From the NCBI GenBank assembly GCA_965250205.1, contig CBDFNK010000022.1:1-64000 (forward strand): a stretch of 64,000 bases of DNA, read 5' to 3'. The notes under the pieces were generated by a model. That model was not told the origin of the DNA. It did no database searches and saw nothing but the letters and a program-made list of their open reading frames with translations. Below are positions 45,214 through 55,059 of this stretch, one piece after another. The DNA is from JAHZKN01 sp965250205. Lineage in GTDB: Bacteria > Pseudomonadota > Alphaproteobacteria > Rhizobiales > Hyphomicrobiaceae. The translations under genes were made by a program, and so were the position numbers. Every line of letters starts with the position of its first letter. Position 1 is the stretch's first letter.

Positions 45214-46758
45214 TTAGTGCGACAAGTGAAGTTTTGTGATATCCAAGGCAATAGAACGAAACGTTTGCTTCAGTTCTTCTGCATCTTTTGGATCAAAGTG
45301 CTTTTCTGGATCTGTTGCGCACTTGGAAAGAACCCCTCTTGCTTCTGAACCACCATGAAGCGCAAATGCAATCGTAAACACCTTGATACCTTTGGCCTTC
45401 ATATTTGTGCACAGATGCGCCGCCTGCTGCGATGAGGTCCCGTTACTATCTGAGTTGAACCAAATGTTATAATCGCCATCAGATAATAGTATTGCGTGTT
45501 TTATGGTGCCCTCTTCATTGTATTGCGCTGGTTTGCTCTCGGCAGGCCAAATGTCAGCCCATTTTGGTGAGAGCATGTACCATGTAAATGCCGTTCCCAG
45601 GTGGCCCGCAGTGCCTCCAAAAGCTTGCAAGCTGTCGATTTTGCTATTCAGCAGCGACTTATTGTTGGTCAATGGTTGGATGGCAACGTTGCCTGGGCTA
45701 CAGGCAATCCCCATGCTCCATAGATTTTCGCGCTTTTTTAGATCAAACACACTAAAAAAATCACCGTTGCTTGGCACTTCATCTGTTGAGGCGTTCATTC
45801 CGTCACGTCCAACGACACATGGCGAGAAATATTGAGGAGGGGCGTCGCCGAATAATTGAGGAGGGGCGTCGCTGCTGGGTGTAGGAGGGTTTTCACCGCC
45901 TGACGCATCGCTGCTTGGTGGTCTGGTGAGTTCATTTATAATGCTGGGGGTACTTGATGCTGCCCATGCCGGCTGTACGAATTTAAAATCTCTGATCAGC
46001 TTGATTGCCGCTGCAAGGTTCAATTTATGGCTGATTGGTACATGGCTTCTTGAGTCCTGTTTAGGTGGAATACTTGCAAGTGTACTATAGGTCATACGAT
46101 TGGTAATGGCGTTAAAATAGGTGCTGCCAAGATTTACGGCGTGCGCGAACGGCACCAAAGCCACTTTTGAAGTGCGCGAAGACTGGTCGTCCCATACAGC
46201 AATATCAACCAATTCTTTTGCGGCCTCTTTCATAGCTTCGATTTTGGAGCCACTCATTGAGCCAGTAACGTCAAGCATAATTGATATTTCGATATTGGTT
46301 CTTGAATTAACCCCTTTTTCAATCACGGACTTGGAATAATCCGTTCCCGATTTATTGAGCAGATGTAAGGTATCAATCTGCGCAAATCCCAATAGAAAGG
46401 TTTCAATGGTTGCGTTGCCGACCGCAGAGACTTCTTTCCCATCATCGCTAATCACGAATGAAACAGTATCGCTTTCCACTGGCATGCGCGATTTTATGTT
46501 TTCTCGATAAAATGCTTGAGCTCTTGCTATGGCGCCGGCTCTATCATCAGCGTCAATCTGAAGACTTCGCCCTGCAGCAAGCACAGCAGAATCCATTGCA
46601 GAAATAGTAATATTTCGAGCATGAAGCCAGCGGCCGCAATCAACAGCCCCCGCCATGGCGATTAGCAGAACCATTACCATTAAGCCAAATAGAGGTGCGA
46701 TGGCTCCACTGCAGTCGCGGCGGATCTTTTTAGAAAGTTGATCGAAGATAAATAGCAT
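45214..46758 (-). CDS. TadE/TadG-like protein with vWA domain
   Basis: 514 residues. The N-terminus has the Tad pilus-assembly pattern CSGAIAPLFGLMVMVLLIAM (one membrane segment), then DCGRWLHARNITISAMDSAVLAAGR. A von Willebrand factor A domain begins near residue 160 with the metal-binding motif DVTGSMSGS and ends near the C-terminus with GIKVFTIAFAL and an HFDPKDAEELKQTFRSIA helix. A proline/serine-rich insertion (PPSSDASGGENPPTPSSDA) interrupts it. In Tad systems TadG-like proteins are membrane-anchored minor components. No other tad gene is in the window, so its partner system is elsewhere or it acts alone. Confidence 0.85.
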   Translation of the reverse strand: MLFIFDQLSKKIRRDCSGAIAPLFGLMVMVLLIAMAGAVDCGRWLHARNITISAMDSAVLAAGRSLQIDADDRAGAIARAQAFYRENIKSRMPVESDTVSFVISDDGKEVSAVGNATIETFLLGFAQIDTLHLLNKSGTDYSKSVIEKGVNSRTNIEISIMLDVTGSMSGSKIEAMKEAAKELVDIAVWDDQSSRTSKVALVPFAHAVNLGSTYFNAITNRMTYSTLASIPPKQDSRSHVPISHKLNLAAAIKLIRDFKFVQPAWAASSTPSIINELTRPPSSDASGGENPPTPSSDAPPQLFGDAPPQYFSPCVVGRDGMNASTDEVPSNGDFFSVFDLKKRENLWSMGIACSPGNVAIQPLTNNKSLLNSKIDSLQAFGGTAGHLGTAFTWYMLSPKWADIWPAESKPAQYNEEGTIKHAILLSDGDYNIWFNSDSNGTSSQQAAHLCTNMKAKGIKVFTIAFALHGGSEARGVLSKCATDPEKHFDPKDAEELKQTFRSIALDITKLHLSH

Positions 46759-47249
46759 TTACTTCCACTCTAAGCTTGACTCTGAGAAAATTTGACGCAT
46801 GGAACGGCTAACGAATATTCAAGGGCATAAACCTAGTTTGGAAACATATAGATTGATGGTTTCAGAAACAATTGAGTGCTTATTTTATCAAAAAAATATG
46901 TTGAATAGTGATATGGAAATTTAAACTAATATTTAATTAAAAGAATATGCCGGGAAGTCAAAACCATATATTCATTATGTTTTGGAAGTGCGGTGTCATT
47001 TGTTTGCGCTGCTTTGCGAGCTGTATTTTAGAAGCCTGACTGGCCTGCCAGGAGCCAAACAATGAACCAACATTCAAACCGGAACAATCTATGGGGCAGG
47101 TCAGTATGACGCTTCAAAGCTTCAAGACGCGGTCAGGTGATTGGATCGTGAAACTCGCAGTCGCCGTCCCGAAGTCGGGTAGACGAACCCTTCCTCTGCC
47201 GGCTGACTTTGTCGTTACCTCTGTGGGACAACGGTTGAAGGACCGTCTC
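46759..47249. other. AT-rich intergenic region
   Basis: Positions 46860-46990 are markedly AT-rich (ATTTAATTAAAAGAATAT) and probably hold the promoter of the minus-strand TadG-like gene. A tiny ORF of 15 codons at 47061-47108 has CAGGAG upstream; its stop overlaps an ATG at 47106 of a 68-codon frame that runs antisense into the next gene. I consider both doubtful. Confidence 0.35.
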
Positions 47250-48041
47250 TTATTCGCGTTCAAGCAAGGGCAGCAGGGCTTTGATCATGGTTGGATTGCC
47301 AGCCACCACTGAGCCGGTTTGCAGGCTTTTGTCGCCACCTTTGGTGTCGACCACAGAGCCGCCTGCTTCGCGCACAATGATATGACCAGCAGCAATGTCC
47401 CACGGTTGCAGGTTGCGTTCCCAGAACACATCAAAGCGACCGGCGGCGGTCCAGGCGAGATCAAGGGCTGCTGATCCAGTGCGACGTACCCCTGACACTT
47501 CAGCCATAATACGCTGCGTTTCCTTCACGAAGATGTCGTGGCCTTTGCGTCCGCGGTGGGGAATGCCGGTGGTGACGACGGCGTCTGCCAGATTGCGACG
47601 TGAGGCAACGCGCAAACGACGGCGGTCATTCAAGTACGCGCCTTTGCCTTTTTCAGCGGTGAACATTTCATCACTGACGGGATTGTAAATCAGGCCCGCA
47701 ACGATTTGGCCGTCACGTTCGAGCGCAATTGAAATGCTAAACAGCGGAATTGCGTGCAGAAAATTGGTGGTGCCATCAAGCGGATCGACAATCCATTTGT
47801 GAGACGTGTCCGCGCCTTCAACAATGCCGCGCTCTTCCATCAGGAATTGATAGCCGGGACGGGCGTGCGAAAGTTCTTCGAATATAACCTCCTCGGCACG
47901 CAGGTCAGCAGCAGACACAAAGTTTGCTGGGCCTTTGATCGAAACCTGAAGGTTTTCAACTTCGCCGAAGTCACGATTGAGTTTGCGGCCTGCTTTGCGG
48001 GCAGCATTCATCATAACATTCATTAGGGCGGAAGCGGGCAT
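47250..48041 (-). CDS. suhB: Inositol monophosphatase family protein (SuhB-like)
   Basis: 263 residues, the normal family size. Mg-dependent phosphatase of inositol phosphates; SuhB homologues also take part in rRNA antitermination. Motifs: FVSAADLRAE, FLMEERG (metal-binding Glu), WIVDPLDGTTNF (metal-binding Asp residues and the family signature), and QPWDIAAGHIIVREAGG (second signature). The ATG at 48041 is chosen because the frame upstream to 48164 lacks similarity to the family; there is no clear ribosome binding site. It is the last of three minus-strand core genes (thiE-like, Sel1, suhB). Confidence 0.92.
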   Translation of the reverse strand: MPASALMNVMMNAARKAGRKLNRDFGEVENLQVSIKGPANFVSAADLRAEEVIFEELSHARPGYQFLMEERGIVEGADTSHKWIVDPLDGTTNFLHAIPLFSISIALERDGQIVAGLIYNPVSDEMFTAEKGKGAYLNDRRRLRVASRRNLADAVVTTGIPHRGRKGHDIFVKETQRIMAEVSGVRRTGSAALDLAWTAAGRFDVFWERNLQPWDIAAGHIIVREAGGSVVDTKGGDKSLQTGSVVAGNPTMIKALLPLLERE

Positions 48042-48193
48042 TGGAGGGGGTCCGGTGCGGGTAAGAGGACATGCGTTGGCGCGGTGTAGCGTGAAGCTAG
48101 GTGTAGCGTCTAGCGCTTTTGCATCTACGTGCTCATTCACCGCATTGGGGCACCGCATTGGCAACGCTGTGAGCGCTGCTCGGTCAAATGCGG

Positions 48194-49234
48194 TTACTCA
48201 GGTGATGGCCCAATCTTGCCGATTGATTTTTTTTGTCGAAAGGTTTCAGCTTCCGCCTCGGCTGCCTTCAACTGCTCAGGCGTTAACGATGCCACCAACT
48301 TATCAAGCACCGCGTCGACTTTCATGCCCGACGCTTTGGCGATCAGCCGCCACTTTGCTGCAGCCGTCACATCCTTTGTGACACCAACGCCACCCGCGAA
48401 CACGTGCGCCAATCGGTTTTGAGCTGGAGCCAGGCCGGCATTGGCCGCTGCTTTGAGATAGGGAATGGCTTTCGGTTTATCGATGTTGAGGCCGAAGCCC
48501 TGTAGCAACAAAACGGCGTAATCAAATTGGGCTTCCGACATGCCTTTGCTTGCGGCTTTGTTGAGCCAGTGTGCGGCGTCAGCGGCATCGGCTTTGACGC
48601 CATGGCCGGTGCGATAAAGTGTGCCCAAATCATATTGGGCGGCGACAATTCCCTTTTGAGCCGCATAGGTGATGTGTTGTGCGCCGCGTGTTGGGTTTTC
48701 CGGTTTACCTTTGCCGCGCAAGAACATCTGGCCGAGATTATAGTTGGCAAGAGGGTCGCCGGTGCTGGCAGCGGTTTCAAAAAGTTCGGCCGCTTTGTTG
48801 AGGTCTTTCTCAACGCCGGTGCCGGTTGCATGCATTTTACCGAGTTGAACCTGGGCTGGCAGGTCGCCAAGTTCGGCAGCCCTCGTGTAGTAAGTCGCTG
48901 CTTTTGAGAGGTCACGTGGAACACCCAATCCCTGAGCGTAAATGCGGGCAATGAGTGTATGGGCCTGTGGGTCACCGTTTAGAGCTGCCGCGTCGGCAAG
49001 TTTGAGCGCCGTCAGGTACTTGCCCTGGTCGAAGGCAATGTAGGCCGCTTCATCGCCGGGCTGTTCTGACGTTTTGGCGGCGTTTGTTTGAGACTTGCGT
49101 TCACCTGTCGCTGTCGATGAGGTGGCATTGTTGTCTGGACCAAAAGGAAGCAGGCCCGTCAGCACGAGGCCTGCACCGATCATCAGGCCGGCACTCACCA
49201 CCACAACAATAGTCAAAAGCGTTTTTTTGTCCAC
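48194..49234 (-). CDS. Sel1-repeat protein
   Basis: 346 residues, GTG start. An N-terminal membrane segment (LLTIVVVVSAGLMIGAGLVLTGLL) is followed by a Ser/Thr-rich linker and about six Sel1-like TPR repeats (A...LG.....G.GV..D...A......A...G pattern; e.g. LIARIYAQGLGVPRDLSKAA, LGKMHATGTGVEKDLNKAAE). The repeats form a helical solenoid for protein contacts, probably in the periplasm. The start lies 10 bp after the stop of the ThiE-like gene, so the two are likely co-transcribed. Partner unknown. Confidence 0.88.
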   Translation of the reverse strand: MDKKTLLTIVVVVSAGLMIGAGLVLTGLLPFGPDNNATSSTATGERKSQTNAAKTSEQPGDEAAYIAFDQGKYLTALKLADAAALNGDPQAHTLIARIYAQGLGVPRDLSKAATYYTRAAELGDLPAQVQLGKMHATGTGVEKDLNKAAELFETAASTGDPLANYNLGQMFLRGKGKPENPTRGAQHITYAAQKGIVAAQYDLGTLYRTGHGVKADAADAAHWLNKAASKGMSEAQFDYAVLLLQGFGLNIDKPKAIPYLKAAANAGLAPAQNRLAHVFAGGVGVTKDVTAAAKWRLIAKASGMKVDAVLDKLVASLTPEQLKAAEAEAETFRQKKSIGKIGPSPE

Positions 49235-49243
49235 GCGCTGCCT

Positions 49244-49945
49244 TTATGCGTTGTTCTGAGAGGCTGTGAAGAGATTGGCAAAAGCGGTAAGCCATGCCTC
49301 AAACTGTGCTTGATCAGTTGAATTGGGAGGCAATGTGGCGGCGATGAAATCAGCACCTGCCTGTTTCACTGCGGCTGCCTGCTCCGGCGTTGCAATATCA
49401 AAGGCCACGACTGGGATCTCAAACGTCTCCGCCCACCATACGATTAGCTCCAACTGGCGTGCGCGTGCGGTTTCTTGATCTTTCAGAGTGCTTGGGACAC
49501 CAAACGCAATGTAGTCGGCCCCGGTTTCTGCGAGCAACATAGCATCATGGCGCGACTTACCAGCAACCGCACCGATCATCATTTGGCCACCGCCGAGCCC
49601 ACGTGCGGCTTCATAGTCGGTGACGATAGATGTTCGCCAATCCATGTGGACACCGTCGGCACCAATATCCCGCGCCAACTTGGGGTCGTCTTTGACCATC
49701 ACAGCGATGTCGCGTGACTGTAGGCGGGCCACGAGATCTTTTAGTGCTCCGGTGTTATCGTCACTTTCGCTGTCACCCCTACTGGGGCTTGGCAGCAAAA
49801 CAACAGAGGTTTTGAGCCGATCAAGTGCCGTCATAAGTCGCGATGACTGATCTGCGAGGGTGCCCTCATCAGGCATGACCACATAGAGTTCGGTTTTTAT
49901 GTCGGGTGGGCAAGATGACTTTGGTTTTTGTGTCTTGGTCTGCAT
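49244..49945 (-). CDS. Thiamine phosphate synthase / TenI-like protein
   Basis: 233 residues with the TIM-barrel pattern of ThiE: LYVVMPDEG strand, GADGVHMD, IGAVAGKSRHDAMLLAETGADYIAFG (phosphate-loop region), PVVAFDIATPEQAAAVKQAG and FIAATL. ThiE joins HMP-PP and HET-P to thiamine phosphate; TenI-like members lack that activity. Several canonical residues are unclear by eye (for example no typical HxGQ; GVHMD instead), so it may be one of the second ThiE-like copies common in alphaproteobacteria. It is first in a minus-strand group with the Sel1 gene. Confidence 0.75.
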   Translation of the reverse strand: MQTKTQKPKSSCPPDIKTELYVVMPDEGTLADQSSRLMTALDRLKTSVVLLPSPSRGDSESDDNTGALKDLVARLQSRDIAVMVKDDPKLARDIGADGVHMDWRTSIVTDYEAARGLGGGQMMIGAVAGKSRHDAMLLAETGADYIAFGVPSTLKDQETARARQLELIVWWAETFEIPVVAFDIATPEQAAAVKQAGADFIAATLPPNSTDQAQFEAWLTAFANLFTASQNNA

Positions 49946-50111
49946 TATTATCCCAGATATTAAAGGGGTGGACGCGGAAGGTCACATACATATTGCAACC
50001 CGTCATAGAAGTATTGCAATCTGTCGCTGGTTTGTCGCAAGTGTCGCAATAGCTCAGCCCCTTAGGCTAGACCAATAGGATCGGCTGGCACCATCACTCA
50101 GGAGACGATGT

Positions 50112-50897
50112 ATGGCAACCTTCGACAACAACAACGGTCGAGAGGAGTTGGCTTGGTTGGTGCGGGCTGAAGAAAGCTTCACTGCGGCTTGGAGGCCGGA
50201 GCGAGGTGAATGGTTTGTTTGGGCTGGATTGCCATTAGTCTTAGCCGCCATCATCTTATGTTTCGGAATTTTTTACCCCGACATCTATGCCTCACGGTTT
50301 TTGCCGGAGGGTTATGGTGTGCTTGAGGTGCTCCATTTTGCACTGCCGCTGGTGGCCGGCGTGATGTGTCTTGCACTGCTGTTTCACCCAGCGGTGCGCG
50401 CCAACGGTATCATTAAGGCGATGACCATTCTGTTTGCCATTGCGTGTATTTATATCGCAGGCGAAGAGCATAGCTGGGGCCAGCATTTCTTTGGCTGGTC
50501 AACACCTGATGCGTGGAGTGCGATCAATCGTCAGCAGGAAACCAACCTGCACAATACCCTCGGCATCTTTAATCATACGCCGCAGAAAATTCTCGAGTTT
50601 GCCATTCTGATTGGCGGGATTATTTTGCCGTTGTGGCAACATTTCAAAGCTCCGTTTGAAAATTGGTTTTTGCGCCTTTATGTGCCCTCGCTGGCCCTGT
50701 TGCCGGTTGCGTTAACGGCGGTCGCGTTCAAGGTGATCAAGTGGACCTATTCGCACAACCTGCTCGGCTTTGAGATTATGGCGCGCCCATCAGAGGCGCT
50801 TGAGACCTTCTACTATCTGTTCATTCTGCTTTATGTGATCGTTTATCTGCGCCGTATTCGCGCGCTGGATGCCACACTGCAACCTTCGGCTGGTTAA
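50112..50897 (+). CDS. Conserved multi-pass membrane protein
   Basis: 261 residues with about six membrane segments. A conserved cluster GEEHSWGQHFFGW...NRQQETNLHN lies between segments 3 and 4 (about residues 118-150). The cluster of Glu, His, Trp and Asn residues looks like a possible active or metal site. I have seen this pattern in uncharacterised bacterial membrane proteins but know no function. GGAGA lies six bases before ATG 50112. It is transcribed away from the ThiE-like gene with 166 bp between. Regulation not visible. Confidence 0.75.
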   Translation: MATFDNNNGREELAWLVRAEESFTAAWRPERGEWFVWAGLPLVLAAIILCFGIFYPDIYASRFLPEGYGVLEVLHFALPLVAGVMCLALLFHPAVRANGIIKAMTILFAIACIYIAGEEHSWGQHFFGWSTPDAWSAINRQQETNLHNTLGIFNHTPQKILEFAILIGGIILPLWQHFKAPFENWFLRLYVPSLALLPVALTAVAFKVIKWTYSHNLLGFEIMARPSEALETFYYLFILLYVIVYLRRIRALDATLQPSAG

Positions 50898-51364
50898 CCT
50901 TCAGCTGGTTATTAACGCGGATGGTCCGTTGTCGGGCCATTGCTTCTGCCGCTAGGCCCGTTAAGTAGGCGCAGGCACGGGTTTTGAGGTATCTGGCTTT
51001 AAGACTGCCCTTTTTATGAGGAATGATCTGGGGGTGAGTGCGCCTGCGACCTTGCGCTGGTTCTCCGCCATGCCATAAGTTTGCGCAAAACACCGGACTT
51101 ACGGGCAGATTGGGCTTTGATGGCATGAATTTGCCATGAAGTTTAGGCATCTCTTGGGCATCTCTTGGGCATCTGAACGAGGGCCTAATTTTCACCCGAT
51201 GCATTAGAGCATGTTCGCCTTAGGCTGAATCACTGTGGGCGTGCTCTAAGCACTTTTGTTTGGGGCCATGTTCCTGGCGCAAAACCGCGTACACTTTTGG
51301 CTCGAACATGATCTAAGCCTTAGCTGACGTGTTCATTGACGCCGCCACACCTGGAGTTATCTTT
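50898..51364. other. Intergenic region with palindromic and direct repeats
   Basis: Contains a triple GCATCTCTTGG direct repeat (about 51149-51180) and an inverted repeat TTAGAGCA (51204-51211) / TGCTCTAA (51242-51249), with a further GAACATGATCTAA at 51304-51316. The AGAGCATG-type element resembles the palindromic intergenic repeats of Rhizobium-related genomes. No gene is seen. Confidence 0.5.
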
Positions 51365-53365
51365 ATGCTCACCGTTCGCAGCACTCAGCATGCGGTACTG
51401 CTCTCACTGGGCTTTCTTGCGGTTTTTTGCAGGTCGTCTCTGGCGCAGGATGCGGATCCGACACCAGGGCCCCATTCTGAATTAAATGCCATACCTCACG
51501 TTGATGATGCCGGGGCCATGGTATGGCCTGTCGTCGCTGGCCCCAATGTGGATCCGGTTGTCTTCGCTGTCAGTCAACGCCTTGCAGACAGTGATGTCAC
51601 CAAGAGATATCACCCAGATGATGTTGCCGCGCTCACAAGTTTTTATAAAGCACGGACGGAGGCTCCGCTTTGGGTTGGGCAAACCGGTTTTACCGAGCGC
51701 GCGCGCACAGCCAAGACTGAACTTGAGAGGGCCGATCACTGGGGTTTGGAGATCAAGCACTATCGCGTGCCGTTGCCACCGGCTGTTGGTGCATCGCCAT
51801 CCGCACGCGCCAGGGCTGAACTCGAGTTTGCGTTTGTGGTTCTCAAATATGCCCGCCATGCCCGCGCCGGGCGCGTCAAGCCGACTGCCGTGACACGCAT
51901 CAATGACTTTCCAGCACCGCTCAAAGACGTTGCAACTGTCTTGGGCGAACTTGTGCAAAGTGCAGACATAGGCGCCAGCCTTCGTGGGCTGCACCCAAAT
52001 CACCCAGAGTTTGAACGTCTGCGCCAGGCACTGTTAAAAGCGCGCGGCATTTCAACGATTGAAACGGGTGCGCTGCCACAAGAGCGCGTGTCTGACAACG
52101 ATGATGATGCCAGCAAGGTTACCTTACCTAAAGGCGGCGACATCACGATTGGGATGCAGCACAAAGATGTTGTGCTTCTGCGCCAGCGGCTCGCTGTAGA
52201 GGCTGATATTGGCTCTAACCCGCACTATTTTGATGCCCCGCTGGCTGAGGCCGTACAGGAGTTTCAGATTGAGTCCGGTCTGGTTGCGACAGGCAATCTG
52301 GATGGACTAACGCGCAAGCGTTTAAACGCAAGACTTCTTAACGCAGAAGAAAATAGCAACGCTGATCTGGCTAAAGCAGACCAGACAGACGTTAGGCAAA
52401 ACCCGAATAGTCGTAAGATCCAGTTGATCCTCAACAATATGGAGCGCTGGCGCTGGCTGCCCGAAGATTTGGGAGACTTCTACGTTTGGAATAATGTTCC
52501 TGAATATCGTGCCCGCGTATTCAAAGGCATTAAAGCTGTGTTCACTGAGCGGATTGTTGTTGGACTGCCAAGTTGGGCGACGCCATCGTTTATGGCCAAC
52601 ATGAAGTACGTGATCTTCCACCCCTCTTGGGGCGTGCCAAATGGCATTAAGATGAAAGAGCTATTACCGCGCTTGAAGCGTGCCCAGCCGCAATCCCTGT
52701 TTGATTTTTTTGGCGGGAGTAGCGGTGGTGGTGCAGCTGTTCTCAAAGCCTATAATCTGACCGCCTATCGCAACGGTCGGGTCGTTAACCCGAGCAGTGT
52801 TAATTGGAGCAAAGTTGACATCCGCAGATACTCGTTTGTGCAACCGCCGGGTGGCAAAAACCCGTTGGGTAAAGTCAAGTTTCGTTTCCCTAACAAGCAT
52901 TCTGTTTACATGCATGACACGATTGAGCCGGAGCTGTTTTCTAAGTCGCAACGCGCTTATAGCCATGGCTGCATCCGCGTGCGCAATCCCATTCGTCTCG
53001 CCGAAGTTTTGCTGGGGCACAATAAGGGATTTGCGCCGGAAGCTGTACGCCGCATGGCCCGTTCCGGGCGCAGTGTCTCTCTCGACCAGGAAATTCCAGT
53101 TTACGTAACGTATATGACGGCGCGGATTGATGACGATGGCAAGCTTCAGACCTATGGCGACATCTATGGTCGCGATGGTCGTCTGACCCGTCAGATGGGC
53201 CGCACGATGCGGTTTGATCCCCCCAAGGTCGCCAAGCCGAAATCTGGCACAACGACGCGCAGACGATCAGCCCGCAAGAAGCGCAAGAAGAAGAAAAAGT
53301 CGGCTTCTAGGAGCAGCAGATTCCCATCATCAATGAACCGGGCGATATCGGGCCGCTATAATTAG
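51365..53365 (+). CDS. L,D-transpeptidase (YcbB/LdtD type) with lysine-rich tail
   Basis: About 666 residues; would form 3-3 cross-links in peptidoglycan in the periplasm. A signal peptide (LLSLGFLAVFCRSSLAQ) argues for ATG 51365, with GGAG about ten bases upstream, rather than GTG 51329. A scaffold domain follows, then a peptidoglycan-binding helix set (DITIGMQHKDVVLLRQRL, AVQEFQIESGLVATG) and the YkuD catalytic domain with YSHGCIRVRNP, nucleophile Cys536. The last 40 residues are unusually basic (RRRSARKKRKKKKKSASR) and could bind wall polymers or the outer membrane. It converges on the aldolase gene. Confidence 0.93.
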   Translation: MLTVRSTQHAVLLSLGFLAVFCRSSLAQDADPTPGPHSELNAIPHVDDAGAMVWPVVAGPNVDPVVFAVSQRLADSDVTKRYHPDDVAALTSFYKARTEAPLWVGQTGFTERARTAKTELERADHWGLEIKHYRVPLPPAVGASPSARARAELEFAFVVLKYARHARAGRVKPTAVTRINDFPAPLKDVATVLGELVQSADIGASLRGLHPNHPEFERLRQALLKARGISTIETGALPQERVSDNDDDASKVTLPKGGDITIGMQHKDVVLLRQRLAVEADIGSNPHYFDAPLAEAVQEFQIESGLVATGNLDGLTRKRLNARLLNAEENSNADLAKADQTDVRQNPNSRKIQLILNNMERWRWLPEDLGDFYVWNNVPEYRARVFKGIKAVFTERIVVGLPSWATPSFMANMKYVIFHPSWGVPNGIKMKELLPRLKRAQPQSLFDFFGGSSGGGAAVLKAYNLTAYRNGRVVNPSSVNWSKVDIRRYSFVQPPGGKNPLGKVKFRFPNKHSVYMHDTIEPELFSKSQRAYSHGCIRVRNPIRLAEVLLGHNKGFAPEAVRRMARSGRSVSLDQEIPVYVTYMTARIDDDGKLQTYGDIYGRDGRLTRQMGRTMRFDPPKVAKPKSGTTTRRRSARKKRKKKKKSASRSSRFPSSMNRAISGRYN

Positions 53366-53440
53366 AGCGACTGAAAAGCGTTGGGCGCCCGCTTGGTAAG
53401 AGGGGGAGGGTGACCCGAGGTATTGCGGCCGTTGATCAAC

Positions 53441-54469
53441 TTACGCCGCCTTCTCCAGGTCTGCTTTCCATTCGCCACGTGCGGCAAGACCGTTCATCTT
53501 GGCGCGGTGGGTAAAGGCGCGTTGACCGGCCGCTTCTTCCCGTCCGCCCCAGGCCTTCAAGGCTGCGGCTTGTAGTGCACGGCCGTAGGAGAAGGTGATC
53601 GCCCAAGGACGACCCGGCATCTGGTTTATTAACGACAAGTGTTCTGTCGCCAGTGCATCGTTTTGCCCGCCGGAGAGAAAGGCAATGCCTGGCACCGCAC
53701 CTGGGACTGTTGCTTTGAGGCACTTGAACGTGCGCTCGGCAACTTCATCAGCAGAGGTTTGGGTCGGGCACTTCTGTCCTGCAATGACCATGTTGGGCTT
53801 CAGAATAATGCCTTCCAGATTGACACGTGCATCGGCCAATTCACGAAACACCGTGCGCAAGGTCCACTCGGTGACCTCCTGACAGCGTGTTGCGTCGTGT
53901 GTTGAGTTGGCACCATCCATCAAGATTTCAGGCTCGACGATAGGTACGATGCCCGCTTCCTGGCAGAGCGCTGCATAACGCGCCAGGGCATGCGCATTGG
54001 CTTTCACACAATTCCAGGTTGGCAACCCATCTGCGATGGTGATGACACCGCGCCATTTGGCAAAACGTGCGCCAAGGGCATGGTATTCAGCCAAGCGTTC
54101 TCTCAGACCATCAAGACCTTCGGTGACGGTTTCGCTGTCAGATGTTGGGCCTGCAAGTGGCTTGGCGCCAGTGTCAACTTTGATGCCGGGTACGGCATTA
54201 GAGGCGCGGATGAGGTCGACCAACGGCGTGCCGTCTTTGGCTTTTTGGCGTATCGTTTCATCATAAAGAATGACGCCAGAGATGGCGTTTTCCATCGCGT
54301 CTTTGGAACGGAACAACATCTCGCGATAATCGCGGCGCGTGTCGGCAGTGGAGTCGACGTTGATGGAATCAAGGCGCTTCTTAATGGTGCCGGTGCTTTC
54401 ATCGGCTGCCAAAATTCCCTGGCCAGGTTTAACCATCGCGGCTGCAATATCTTCTAGTCTCTCGGTCAT
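53441..54469 (-). CDS. Class I fructose-bisphosphate aldolase
   Basis: 342 residues. Cleaves fructose 1,6-bisphosphate to DHAP and glyceraldehyde 3-phosphate through a Schiff base. It resembles the eukaryote-type class I enzyme: GILAADESTGTIKKRL near the N-terminus, RFAKWRGVI (about 135-143), PIVEPEIL (about 176-183), and the Schiff-base lysine K224 in GIILKPNMV. FLSGGQND and a WAITFSYGRALQ segment complete the barrel. It lies on the same strand as gap with 590 bp between them and no pgk in the gap. Confidence 0.95.
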   Translation of the reverse strand: MTERLEDIAAAMVKPGQGILAADESTGTIKKRLDSINVDSTADTRRDYREMLFRSKDAMENAISGVILYDETIRQKAKDGTPLVDLIRASNAVPGIKVDTGAKPLAGPTSDSETVTEGLDGLRERLAEYHALGARFAKWRGVITIADGLPTWNCVKANAHALARYAALCQEAGIVPIVEPEILMDGANSTHDATRCQEVTEWTLRTVFRELADARVNLEGIILKPNMVIAGQKCPTQTSADEVAERTFKCLKATVPGAVPGIAFLSGGQNDALATEHLSLINQMPGRPWAITFSYGRALQAAALKAWGGREEAAGQRAFTHRAKMNGLAARGEWKADLEKAA

Positions 54470-55059
54470 GCCGGTTGCCTCACATCACACGTGTTGTTTG
54501 GTGAATCTAAATTGTGCCTGAAGTAGCGCGTTTTAGAGCCCTTTGCCAAGGGTCGCGCTAGCGTGGTGTTGCTAATGTGTACTTAAAGGATAGTTAGGGG
54601 CCGTTGCAGCGCCGTTATCGCCTTTGCGGTCGCACCAAAATGACGGTGCTGGTTATTGGGGCGGCTCAAAGGTTGTGTTTTCCACAGATTTCGAATGGCA
54701 AAACGCGTTAGTAAACGGGTTTATTTAAACGCTGTTTGTAAATATGGCAACTCACGTTACGTGGAAACCCAAATGATGCAGACTTCAGTGTTGTCTGCCA
54801 TTTGGCGTGTTGAAATGCATTTATTTTGGGGGCGCGTTGGGTGGCTGAGAAAAGGCTGACAGGTCGCGGTGACGCACTTGGGTCGCGTCTGTGATTGTCG
54901 CACTGGCCACGGTTTTATCCGTGCTGGCCCAGGCGCGGATGGCGAGGTTCGAGTTTGCCATCCGATTGCAAGACAATATTCAAACAAAGCACGCAATTCA
55001 AACAAAGCACGCAGACTTGGTACTTGGCCGAGGTAAACTGTCGGCTAAGTGTGATGGGC
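54470..55059. other. Region between gap and aldolase genes
   Basis: No convincing gene. In many alphaproteobacteria pgk would be here. I see no phosphoglycerate kinase remnant in any frame. A direct repeat of ATTCAAACAAAGCACGCA occurs twice around 54977-55013. A 54-codon plus-strand frame from 54698 is possible but unsupported. Confidence 0.4.

Noticed and set aside
47106..47312. 68-residue protein overlapping the suhB 3' end
   Set aside because: No recognisable motif, poor initiation context, and antisense overlap; kept only as a remark in the intergenic entry.
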